NCBI RefSeq assembly: GCF_900182655.1
Contig: NZ_FXTC01000013.1
Coordinates: 60,489-124,488, forward strand
DNA from: Chryseobacterium rhizoplanae
GTDB taxonomy: Bacteria; Bacteroidota; Bacteroidia; Flavobacteriales; Weeksellaceae
Direction of reading: 5' to 3'
Length of the DNA stretch: 64,000 bases
Made by a program: the position numbers and the translations under genes. The first letter of the stretch is position 1, and each line of letters starts with the position of its first letter. Positions 22,387 through 32,100 of the stretch are shown here, piece by piece. A model generated the notes under the pieces. The model was not told where the DNA came from. It did no database searches and saw only the letters and a program-made list of their open reading frames with translations.

Positions 22387-24543
22387 TCAGAATCTGTATT
22401 TAACATTGAATCCATAAAAGAAATAAGCTTTACCAGGCCCGGGATTAAGATCCGTAGCCACTCCTTTAGGATAACCGCTGCCTGCATCAGAATCATTGAT
22501 GCTGTTCCCTAAGAATAGAAATGTATAGTTGATCTGGTTTGTAAGATTATTTCCCATTACATATACATCCAGATCAAGCTTGTTGAAAGATTTTTTAAAT
22601 CCTAATTTTGAATTAAGCAATCCAAAACCTTTTACCAGATTTGTATTGTTAAAATCGGAATAAACATTTCCCAGATAATTATAGGTATTCACAAGATAGA
22701 ATCCCGGTTTGGTAAAAATATCCAACCCGACAGCGTATTTATTCCTTGGAACTCCTACCACCGATTTATGATCATAAGTTTCTTTTCTTCCTCCCACTAT
22801 AGTTGTAAAATCTTTATACTTCGCATCATAATAAGAAAGGTTTACAAATGGAACAATTCTTTCAATAAAAGAATTGTCTGTTCTGTACTGATACCCTACG
22901 CTAAACTCAAATCCCGTATTTTTTTGGCTTCCGGTATTGGTCCAGTAAGTTTGCCCCGGGACAATACTTCCAGGAATTACTAACTGTGTAAGCTTATCAG
23001 AATAGTCTATTCTGAATGCGGAAATACGGTAATCTAATTTTGTATTCAGTAAAAGCCCATGGACACTGAAGTCAAACATTTTTGCACGTTCTGGTTTCAG
23101 ATCATCATTTACGGTATTGGTTGCTGTTATAAAAGAAGAAGCTGCCGTAGGAGAATTGTATCCTTCACTATAGCTTAGATTAAAGATCTGATGTTTCCAT
23201 TCTTTCTGCAGTGCAAAGTGAGGAGTGTATGCCATGTCATATTTCTTGTTGAAAGACTGGTCCTTTCGGCCGGCAATCAAACCTGGCAATGCAAAAAGAT
23301 CTTTCCTGTCATAATTGGTTCTATTCCCACTTACACCAGCCAACAATGTAAGTCCCCAAGGTTTATACGTAAGATAATCGATCACAAAATAGGTGGATTG
23401 ATTGTTATTGTATTTAAAATACGATGCTCCACTCATCCCAGTTGTTTGTAAAGGCTCTGTTTCAGAACCGGTAAACCGATAACTCGATGTAGTAGATACA
23501 GAGTTTTGTATTTCGGTTCCAAAATCTAAACGGTTTTCAAAGTCTTTAAATTCATTCTTCAAAGTAAAAGTGGAACGCAATCCTACATTGGGAGAACTTG
23601 TCACCCCATATGCTCCGGCTGAAACACTTTCCGTGTTTGCGTTGTAATAAAACAGGGTTGTATAATTTCTTAAGTTTGAAGTAAGACTTACGGTATTACT
23701 CAATCCTACTCTTGTAGATTTTATTTTAGTCCCCGAATTTTTTCGAATATAAGCAGGATTTCCATTATCAATACCTGCATAATAGTCATCATATGAAATC
23801 TGTCCTGAAGTGTGTTCATAGGAATAAGCCTGGCTTGCAAAGAAACTTAACTGATCTTTTTTGCTCAACTTCACCGTACCATTTACATTGAAGAAATTTT
23901 TCAAACCTCCTCCATTTGGTCTGTATCCATCTGTTTCAAGATGTCCATAAGCAGCACTTACTGAATAATTATCATCAGCAACATTCAACTGTGTCCTTGA
24001 CTGAAAAGTTTTGAAAGCACCAAACATTGCATTTTCTGAAACCGATGCTCCTTTTGTAAAATCCGGACGTGTGTAGAAACGTACAGCTCCACCTACGCCA
24101 CCTCCATACATCGTTGCTGCCGGACCTTTGATCACCTCAACATTGGTTACATAAGCAAAATCCACATCATCCAGAATGGTTATCCCTTCAGCATTTGTTA
24201 AAGGCATATTGTTCCAATACGCTTTTACGCCCCAGTTATTAAATTTCTGATCATTTCCATACCCTCTCAAAACGAGTCTCTGACCTCCGAAATTGGTTCG
24301 TTTATCTACCTGAAGCCCTGGCATTGTAGATAAAGTCTGATCTATTGCTGCGGGGTTATTTCTGTTAAGATCTTCTTCAGAAAGAGTTTCTACAGATTGC
24401 GCGTGTCTTTTGAATTCAGCTCGTTCCTGTTTAATTTTTTTTCTCCCAAGGATATTGACTTCATCAATTGATCCTTCCTGTGTTTGTTGAGCATGTGCAA
24501 TAGTACAGCCTAACAAAGCTACTATGCCTATATATTTTTTCAT
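22387..24543 (-). CDS. TonB-dependent outer-membrane receptor
   Basis: 718 aa. Signal peptide MKKYIGIVALLGCTIAHA, then plug domain about 30-160 (QTLSTMPGLQVDKRT, LVLRGYGND, NVEVIKGPAATMYGGGVGGA), then a 22-stranded barrel to a terminal phenylalanine (FYGFNVKYRF). No N-terminal carboxypeptidase-like domain, so it is the FecA/siderophore type rather than SusC. The substrate is likely a ferric siderophore or other metal chelate (inference). It is the last gene of an operon with a BNR-repeat T9SS protein, a lipoprotein and a small membrane protein. Confidence 0.92.
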   Translation of the reverse strand: MKKYIGIVALLGCTIAHAQQTQEGSIDEVNILGRKKIKQERAEFKRHAQSVETLSEEDLNRNNPAAIDQTLSTMPGLQVDKRTNFGGQRLVLRGYGNDQKFNNWGVKAYWNNMPLTNAEGITILDDVDFAYVTNVEVIKGPAATMYGGGVGGAVRFYTRPDFTKGASVSENAMFGAFKTFQSRTQLNVADDNYSVSAAYGHLETDGYRPNGGGLKNFFNVNGTVKLSKKDQLSFFASQAYSYEHTSGQISYDDYYAGIDNGNPAYIRKNSGTKIKSTRVGLSNTVSLTSNLRNYTTLFYYNANTESVSAGAYGVTSSPNVGLRSTFTLKNEFKDFENRLDFGTEIQNSVSTTSSYRFTGSETEPLQTTGMSGASYFKYNNNQSTYFVIDYLTYKPWGLTLLAGVSGNRTNYDRKDLFALPGLIAGRKDQSFNKKYDMAYTPHFALQKEWKHQIFNLSYSEGYNSPTAASSFITATNTVNDDLKPERAKMFDFSVHGLLLNTKLDYRISAFRIDYSDKLTQLVIPGSIVPGQTYWTNTGSQKNTGFEFSVGYQYRTDNSFIERIVPFVNLSYYDAKYKDFTTIVGGRKETYDHKSVVGVPRNKYAVGLDIFTKPGFYLVNTYNYLGNVYSDFNNTNLVKGFGLLNSKLGFKKSFNKLDLDVYVMGNNLTNQINYTFLFLGNSINDSDAGSGYPKGVATDLNPGPGKAYFFYGFNVKYRF

Positions 24544-24567
24544 TATTTAAATTTGTTACCATTAATA

Positions 24568-25131
24568 TTATATTCGCTTTATTATAAAGCTCATTTCCGG
24601 TGGAGGAAAAATAATGGATAAATAATGAGTGTTTTTCTTTTGATTATGATATTTTGAAATGGCTTCTAAGAAATGATTTGTAAAAAGACAGAATTCTTTT
24701 TTATCAAAAACGGCAAAGGAACCTGGAGTCTTAAGTATGCTTTTGTTTTGACCGGGAAGATCAATCTGCAGCTTTAAGCAAGTTTTTTTAAAAGCAAGTT
24801 TTTTTGAAAAGTCCAGTAAAGAATTGATGATGATATCTTTTTTATCAATATAACAGAGAAAATATTTCTTCCCATTCACTACACTGATCCGGATAATATC
24901 ATAAGAAAATCCATGAAGTGTAAATTCTTTTTCTTCTTTCCATTCTGCTTCAGTAAGATCCTTTTCGGTAAAACAGATCGTTTCAGATTTTCTGAAATTA
25001 CTCTTTGCAATACTATATTGTGTCTTTTCATACAGTTCTCTTTTAACATGAGAAACTACAGAATACACCACATTGCTGAATAATATGATTACCGGAATAC
25101 ACAGAAAAATAAAAAGTAGTTTTTTATTCAA
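24568..25131 (-). CDS. Unknown single-pass membrane protein in TonB-receptor operon
   Basis: 187 aa, not recognised. Residues 5-27 form one transmembrane helix (LLFIFLCIPVIILFSNVVYS). The rest is an extracytoplasmic domain with Cys-containing strands (ETICFTEKDL, KYFLCYIDKK, FCLFTNHF) and a proline-rich end, IIFPPPEMSF. It lies 24 bases upstream of the receptor gene and 14 downstream of the lipoprotein gene. Co-transcription suggests an accessory role in uptake. Confidence 0.7.
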   Translation of the reverse strand: MNKKLLFIFLCIPVIILFSNVVYSVVSHVKRELYEKTQYSIAKSNFRKSETICFTEKDLTEAEWKEEKEFTLHGFSYDIIRISVVNGKKYFLCYIDKKDIIINSLLDFSKKLAFKKTCLKLQIDLPGQNKSILKTPGSFAVFDKKEFCLFTNHFLEAISKYHNQKKNTHYLSIIFPPPEMSFIIKRI

Positions 25132-25145
25132 AGAATGAAAGATAT

Positions 25146-25616
25146 TTAAGGGGCAGGTTCTTCAGATGATTCTGCAGGAGTAAATTTTGAAATATTTATT
25201 TTGTAAAGTGTTTGAGATCCTTTTATAGTGTACTCTATCCAGTTATCTTTTGGATCTAATTTTTGAGGAACAGGATTTTCTACAGGTGCACCACCCGGCA
25301 TCTGATCAGCAGTCTTTAAATCTTCATTATTTTTATAAGCAAGATTGCCTCTTATCATTATTGTACTGCCTGTATTATTTTGAATAAATGGAATGGTATT
25401 TCCTTCCGCTCTAAAAGCTTTTACAGTGACAACACTATTATTTTTCTTCTTCAGTTTCACAGTGTACACGGCTCCTCTTACTCCGGCTCTTCCTCCTATC
25501 CACTCTGATTTTTCAGCAGAGATCACAGATACTGTCTTATCCTGAGATAAAGAGGATACCGGCATCCCGCAGGAAGCCAGCATCCAAAATAATATTAAAT
25601 ATATTTGATTATTCAT
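25146..25616 (-). CDS. Putative lipoprotein, unknown function
   Basis: 156 aa. Lipobox-like LASC near residue 16 (MNNQIYLILFWMLASC) suggests lipidation. The body is a compact beta-rich domain (GGRAGVRGAVYTVKLKKK, TIMIRGNLAYK) and a flexible Pro/Glu tail. No family recognised. Its start is 3 bases after the stop of the BNR-repeat gene, hence the same operon. Confidence 0.7.
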   Translation of the reverse strand: MNNQIYLILFWMLASCGMPVSSLSQDKTVSVISAEKSEWIGGRAGVRGAVYTVKLKKKNNSVVTVKAFRAEGNTIPFIQNNTGSTIMIRGNLAYKNNEDLKTADQMPGGAPVENPVPQKLDPKDNWIEYTIKGSQTLYKINISKFTPAESSEEPAP

Positions 25617-25619
25617 TTT

Positions 25620-28454
25620 CTAATCATCATCACCTCCGGTACGTCCTAATACAAGGAAGTTACCACTATATACGATTTGACCTTTAGACTCGGCTTTCAA
25701 AATATAATTTCCAGGTACAAGCTTTTGTCCGAACTCTTCATCAGACTTTACATTTTTCTTACTGTATACCAATCTTCCTGAGCCATCCACAATGCTTATA
25801 TCCACACTACTATATTTAGCAGCATCAAATCTCAGATGAGAAATTCCCTTGGAAGGGTTCGGATATATAATGTTCATATCCTTTTTAGATTTAGTTTCAG
25901 CTGTTGATAAAGCAGGTACTGTATTCTGGGTTGTCCATGCTCCTCTACCATATGTAGAAACCAATACTGTTTTGGTAACTGGTCTGTAATCTAAATTGGT
26001 AATTCTCACATTTCCTATATTGCCGGTTACTGAAGCCCATTCAGGCGTTGTTGCTAGGAAATTGGTAGTTCCCCAAACTCCCATTTCAGTTCCTACCAGC
26101 ACTTCGTTTGGGTTGTCAGGATTTCTTAATACAGTTCTTACAGGCATGTCAGGAAGATTCCCTTCTTTGTTCTGCCATGTAGTTCCTCCATCTGTAGAGT
26201 AGAAAACACTGGTAAGGTTATAATTGGAGAAGGTTACAATAATTTCATTTTCGTTGGCACCAAATTCTATGTCAGAAACAGTTCCTGTTATTGGTGATGT
26301 CAATAAGGTTGCTGCGTATGCTGTGGTGTTGGCATTTGTCACTTTAAATATTCTCCCCAGGTTGGTTCCTACAAAAAGTGTTGTAGAAGCGGTTGTATAA
26401 GGAGATACTTTCATCCATGAAATCTGTTCGTTTGTTTGTGCGGTTCCTACTGTCACCACATTATTGGTAAAAGATGTCGCTGATGCAGAAAGTCCGCTTG
26501 TTCTGAAAAGTGTAAGTCCGGAACGGTAAGAATAAAATACATCATTGGTTCTGTCTAAAGCGATTTCATTTACGAAGTGCCCCATGTTCCTGTTAGCACT
26601 AGTAACAAGATAATATGTACTATTAGTCAATAAATAATGGCTGTTGTAAACATAACTTGCAATTTCATAATTATCCTGATCGTCATACTCGGTATACATA
26701 CCGTCTCCACCTGTAGCAGATTGGCTTGTAAGGAAGTTATTAGCCTGTGGTACTCCATATAACCACCATGAGCCATTATCCTGTGCACCTGCCAGTAATT
26801 CTTCATTGGCCGGTGTTTTTATCGGATTCAGCATGGCAGAGTAAAACTGCGTTACATTATATCTGGTATTTCTAGGGGAAAACCCACCAACAGTACCAAT
26901 ATTAGCTTTATTGGCCGCATAATAGATCCCTCCATCATTTCCAAACATCATTTGTCCTGTTGCGTAATTATTGTAAGGATTGAATACGATTTCATGCTGG
27001 TCAGCATGTACCTGTGAAACCTGCAAAGCAGCCATATTATTGTTATTTGACCACTTTGATATCTGTGTCCAGCTTGTTCCTCCATTGGTAGATTTATGCA
27101 GATCAATACCTCCTATATACAAGGTATTATCGTCCAGAGGATCTGTTGCAATGATCAGGTCATAGAAAGATTGCCCTCTTGTAAAGTCATTAGCAGGAAT
27201 ACTCGTATCTGTTGCAGTAGGCAGCGCCAAAACAGGCGCAGCATCATTTGTTGCCTGCCAGGTTGTTCCACCATCTGCAGATTTTGCTATTCTGATAGGT
27301 TCTGCAGAAGATGCCCCCTGCATAAATGCATATATTTTGTTGGCATCTGTTCTTGAAAGAGTAAAGTTGACTCTCGAACCACTGCTTCCTACATTGTATA
27401 CCTGATTAAAAGTATTTCCGTCTGTGGATTTAAAAATTCGCCCTCCGGAATCTATATTAGAGAATCTGGAAGATCTGGTAGACACCCATACTGCATTATC
27501 TGCCCCAATTTCTATCTGTTGGATAGAATATCCTGTTGTGCTGGTTACGCCGGTAGTTGTATTAAGAGCCAGTAAGCTGTTATTTTTTGTAAATGTTGTT
27601 CCACCATCTGTAGACTTATACAATCCAGCCTGGCTTAATCCCTGCCATCCGTCATTAAATGTAATTCCTACATAAGCACCGCTTACTCCGGCATATACTT
27701 CTGAAACGCCATTATTATTTCTTACTTTGATATCATTAATATAGAAGTTACCATTTCTTACCCCGGAAGAAGAATAGGTAACAGGAATGGTAAAAATCTG
27801 CGTCCATGTTGTACCGCCATTAGTTGATTTCCATATCCCTGATCCTACAGCATCAGCAGTTGGAGCTTCTCCTGTTCCTACGTAAAAAATTTGCGGATTG
27901 TTTGGGTCATAAGTAATACTTGAAATGGAGGTATTCGCCCAGAATGTACTTAATGGCTGCCATTCATTGGCTGCTACTGAAGGGTCCTGATTTACCCAAA
28001 GCCCTCCTGAAACACTTCCTGCAAAAACTCTTTTCCCTGTAGGATCATTGGGATCATACATAATTGCCCTTGTTCTTCCTCCTACACTATATGGCCCTCT
28101 TTCAATCCAGGGTTCGTCTATTATTTTACCTGTAGCAGAGGTATTGTGATTCGAAATAAAAGACATAGGTTGTGAAGGTTGATATTTACCTGTTAAGATA
28201 TCCTCGTTTACCTTTGCCAGCCCTTCAAAGTTGGTTCTCCCTGTTACAGGATCCATTGTTCTTTTGTAATCCTCTTCATTGTATAAATTAGGAGGTATTC
28301 CTGCTGCTTTTGCATTTTTATGAGCCTTTTTAAGATCTTTTTCATATTTAGCATACAGCTCCTGCAAATGCTTTTGATTTTCCTTAAGTGTACTTTGCTT
28401 TTGTGCGTACACATTCATGCAGAGTAGAACCGCTGCAATAGGGTAGATTTTCAT
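25620..28454 (-). CDS. Large T9SS-secreted BNR/Asp-box beta-propeller protein
   Basis: 944 aa from ATG 28454 (TTG 28463 is less likely). Signal peptide MKIYPIAAVLLCMNVYA, then a long propeller region with repeated Asp boxes, e.g. KSTNGGTTWTQI, KSTDGGTTFTK, KSADGGTTWQA, KSTNGGTSWTQI and YSTDGGTTWQNK, as in VPS10/sialidase-like or photosystem-stability-factor-like proteins. The C-terminal T9SS type A domain begins at IIYPNPSKGISH. It is exported to the surface or medium. No catalytic sialidase residues are evident. It heads the operon ending with the TonB receptor, and a TAAATTTG -7 element lies at 28471-28478. Confidence 0.88.
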   Translation of the reverse strand: MKIYPIAAVLLCMNVYAQKQSTLKENQKHLQELYAKYEKDLKKAHKNAKAAGIPPNLYNEEDYKRTMDPVTGRTNFEGLAKVNEDILTGKYQPSQPMSFISNHNTSATGKIIDEPWIERGPYSVGGRTRAIMYDPNDPTGKRVFAGSVSGGLWVNQDPSVAANEWQPLSTFWANTSISSITYDPNNPQIFYVGTGEAPTADAVGSGIWKSTNGGTTWTQIFTIPVTYSSSGVRNGNFYINDIKVRNNNGVSEVYAGVSGAYVGITFNDGWQGLSQAGLYKSTDGGTTFTKNNSLLALNTTTGVTSTTGYSIQQIEIGADNAVWVSTRSSRFSNIDSGGRIFKSTDGNTFNQVYNVGSSGSRVNFTLSRTDANKIYAFMQGASSAEPIRIAKSADGGTTWQATNDAAPVLALPTATDTSIPANDFTRGQSFYDLIIATDPLDDNTLYIGGIDLHKSTNGGTSWTQISKWSNNNNMAALQVSQVHADQHEIVFNPYNNYATGQMMFGNDGGIYYAANKANIGTVGGFSPRNTRYNVTQFYSAMLNPIKTPANEELLAGAQDNGSWWLYGVPQANNFLTSQSATGGDGMYTEYDDQDNYEIASYVYNSHYLLTNSTYYLVTSANRNMGHFVNEIALDRTNDVFYSYRSGLTLFRTSGLSASATSFTNNVVTVGTAQTNEQISWMKVSPYTTASTTLFVGTNLGRIFKVTNANTTAYAATLLTSPITGTVSDIEFGANENEIIVTFSNYNLTSVFYSTDGGTTWQNKEGNLPDMPVRTVLRNPDNPNEVLVGTEMGVWGTTNFLATTPEWASVTGNIGNVRITNLDYRPVTKTVLVSTYGRGAWTTQNTVPALSTAETKSKKDMNIIYPNPSKGISHLRFDAAKYSSVDISIVDGSGRLVYSKKNVKSDEEFGQKLVPGNYILKAESKGQIVYSGNFLVLGRTGGDDD

Positions 28455-28661
28455 TCCATTCAATTTTTTACAAATTTAACCAAGCAGAATGATAATTTTT
28501 AACTAATTTAAATTAATTTTTATTAATTTATAATGATAATTAACAAAAATATTTCAATTTTATTATTCGTATTTTTTTAGTATATTTTTAAAATAAAATT
28601 ACGAATAATAAAAAAAAGATAAAAAAGGAACCAATTAGTGAATTATATAACTCAAAAAAAA

Positions 28662-28685
28662 ATACCCCGGCAAAAACCAGGGTAT
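28662..28685 (-). terminator. Rho-independent terminator after the DUF3467 gene
   Basis: Minus-strand ATACCCTGG-tttttg-CCGGGGTAT stem followed by a run of nine T. It closes the rpoB-rpoC-DUF3467 transcript. Confidence 0.85.
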
Positions 28686-28709
28686 TCTTTATTTTATGTA
28701 AAAGAAATC

Positions 28710-29015
28710 TTACGCTTGAACGTTGTTTCCTCCTAATACGAAAGGCTCAACTTCTTTGATTTCTCCGAACTGCTGCTCGTAGTTAGCGATGTTCTGCTGA
28801 AGAGCGTTTAATACTCTTTTAGCGTGAAGTGGAGCAAGAATAACTCTTGATCTTACTTTAGCTTGCTGAACACCTGGCATCAACTGAATAAAGTCTACTA
28901 CAAATTCAGATGGAGAGTGGTTTACTAAAGCCAGGTTAGCATAGATACCAGCAGCTACCATTTCGTTTAATTCGATGTTGATGTTTCCGTCTTGTGGATT
29001 TTGATTGTTGTCCAT
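28710..29015 (-). CDS. DUF3467 domain protein
   Basis: 101 aa, fully the DUF3467 domain (INIELNEMVAAGIYANLALV, FVVDFIQLMPGVQQAKV, RVILAPLHAKRVLNAL). The family is nearly constant behind rpoC in Bacteroidetes and has no known function. It lies 87 bases downstream of rpoC with no terminator between, then a strong terminator, so it is the last gene of the RNA polymerase operon. Confidence 0.92.
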   Translation of the reverse strand: MDNNQNPQDGNINIELNEMVAAGIYANLALVNHSPSEFVVDFIQLMPGVQQAKVRSRVILAPLHAKRVLNALQQNIANYEQQFGEIKEVEPFVLGGNNVQA

Positions 29016-29102
29016 TGTTATAAATTATGTTTTTAAAATTCGAAATTTGAGATTGTGAAAATATAAAAATAATTTCAAATCCCAAATTTCAAATCATTAA
29101 TT

Positions 29103-32100
29103 TTAGTTAAGGTCTTCGAATTCTTTCTTAGAACCTACAATAACGTTCTGATACTCTTTAAGACCTGTACCTGCAGGGATTCTGTGACCTACAATTACAT
29201 TTTCTTTAAGACCGTTAAGATCGTCTACTTTACCAGCAACCGCTGCTTCGTTAAGAACTTTAGTTGTTTCCTGGAACGATGCTGCAGACATGAATGACTT
29301 AGTCTGAAGGGCAGCTCTTGTAATACCTTGCAGTACAGGAGTTGCTGTAGCAGGAAGAGCTTCTCTTACTTCTACCAATGCTAAATCTTCACGCTTCAAC
29401 TTAGAGTTTTCATCTCTTAATTCTCTTGCAGTAATCATCTGACCTGGCATGAATTCTTTAGAATCACCAGCATCTACTACTACTTTAAGACCGAATACTC
29501 TGTTGTTTTCTTCCAAGAAATCATACTTGTGCTCAAGAGCTCCTTCAAGGAATTGAGTATCACCTCCATCTACGATAGATACTTTCGTCATCATCTGTCT
29601 TACGATAATTTCGAAGTGCTTGTCGTCGATTTTTACCCCCTGTAGACGGTAAACTTCCTGAATCTCATTTACCAAGTATTCCTGAACTGCTGTTGGGCCT
29701 TTAATTCTTAAGATATCTTCCGGCGTAATAGAACCGTCAGAAAGCGGAGAACCTGCTCTTACGAAGTCATTCTCCTGTACTAAGATCTGGTTTGATAATT
29801 TAACTAAATAAATTTTTCTTTCTCCAGTTTTAGCTTCAACAATAAGTTCACGGTTACCTCTCTTAATTTTTCCGTAAGAAACTACCCCGTCGATTTCAGT
29901 AACAACCGCTGGGTTTGAAGGGTTTCTAGCTTCGAATAATTCGGTAACTCTCGGAAGACCTCCGGTGATATCCCCTGCTTTCGCAGATTTTCTTGGGATT
30001 TTGATTAAGACTTTACCAGCCTTAATTTTTTCACCATCGTTAACCATTAAGTGGGCTCCTACCGGTAAGTTGTAAGCTTTCTGCTCAACACCTTTAGAGT
30101 CTACCACCTTCAAGGTAGGTACGGCTTTCTTATTTCTGGATTCAGAGATTACTTTCTCTTCGAATCCTGTTTGTTCGTCAATTTCAAGTTGGAATGAAAT
30201 ACCCTGGATAATATCCTCGTATTCTACCTTACCTGAAGTTTCAGCAATAATTACCGCGTTATATGGATCCCATCTACAGATTGTATCCCCTTTCTTCACT
30301 TTATCACCTGGTTTTACAGCTAATATAGATCCGTAAGGTACGTTAGCTACCATTAATGGAGTTCTAAGCTCATTATCAGCAACTAATCTGAATTCTGTTG
30401 AACGGGAAACGACAACCTCAGCTGTATTACCGTTTTCATCTTCAGAAGTAATCGTTCTTACTTCATCCATTTCAACGATACCATCTCTTCTTGCAACGAT
30501 AGACGGGTTTTCTGATACGTTTCCTGCAGTACCCCCTTGGTGGAAGGTTCTCAACGTAAGCTGAGTACCAGGTTCCCCAATTGACTGTGCTGCAATTACA
30601 CCTACCGCTTCACCCATGTGGATCACTTTACCTGTTGCTAAGTTTCTTCCGTAACATTTAGCACAGATACCTTTCTTAGCTTCACAAGTTAATGGTGAAC
30701 GAACCTCAACTGATTCTAATCCAGCTTCTTCGATTCTTTTCGCCAATGCTTCAATGATCACCTGATCTGCGCTTGCAATAAGCTCGTCAGTTTCAGGATC
30801 GTAAATATTATGTAGCGATACTCTACCTAAGATTCTTTCAGAGATTTTTTCAACGATCTCATCATTTTTCTTAAGTGCAGTAACTTCTGTACCTCTCAGC
30901 GTTCCACAGTCATCTTCTGTAACGATAACGTCCTGTGCAACGTCTACCAATCTTCTCGTTAAGTAACCAGCATCAGCTGTCTTAAGAGCGGTATCCGCAA
31001 GACCTTTACGGGCACCGTGGGTAGAGATAAAGTACTCTAGAATTGAAAGACCTTCCTTAAAGTTGGCAAGAATCGGGTTTTCGATGATCTCCGCTCCGGT
31101 AGAACCGGCTTTCTGCGGTTTTGCCATCAAACCTCTCATCCCTGATAACTGACGGATCTGTTCTTTAGAACCCCTCGCTCCAGAGTCAAGCATCATATAT
31201 ACAGAGTTGAAACCACCTTGGTCAGTTTTCATTCTGCTCATGATCATTTCAGTTAATCCTGCGTTGGTGTTTGTCCAAACGTCGATTACCTGGTTATAAC
31301 GTTCTGTATCGGTAATTAGACCCATGTTATAGTTAGCTCTAATTTCGTCTACAGTTTCAATGGAAGAAGCAATCATCTGCTTTTTCTCAACAGGAACTAC
31401 AATATCCCCAAGTGAGAATGAAAGACCTCCTTTGAATGCGTTTGAATATCCTAAGTCTTTCATTGCATCAAGGAACTTCACAGTGGTAGGGAAATCTGTA
31501 TCAGCAAGGATCTTACCGATAACGTTTCTCAATGATTTCTTCGTAAGAAGTTCATTGATATATCCTACCTGCTTAGGTACAATCTGGTTGAATAAAATTC
31601 TACCTACAGAAGTTTCGATCAATCTTGTTACTATTACTCCATCTTCTTTAACAGGTAGTCTACATCTTACCTTAGCATTTAAAGAAACTCTACCTTCAGC
31701 ATAAGCGATTTCCGCTTCCTCAGGAGAATAGAATGCAAGACCTTCTCCTTTTACTTTCATATCTTCTGTAGAGCTCAATTCTTTAGTCATGAAATAAAGA
31801 CCAAGAACCATGTCCTGAGAAGGTACTGTAATCGGAGAACCGTTTGCAGGGTTCAAAATGTTTTGAGAACCTAACATCAATAACTGAGCTTCAAGGATTG
31901 CCTCTGGTCCTAACGGTAAGTGCACCGCCATCTGGTCACCATCGAAATCGGCGTTGAATGCTGTTGTTACCAACGGGTGTAGCTGGATTGCCTTACCTTC
32001 GATCATCTTAGGTTGGAAAGCCTGGATACCCAGTCTGTGAAGCGTAGGTGCTCTGTTCAATAGAACAGGGTGACCTTTCATCACGTTTTCAAGGATATCG

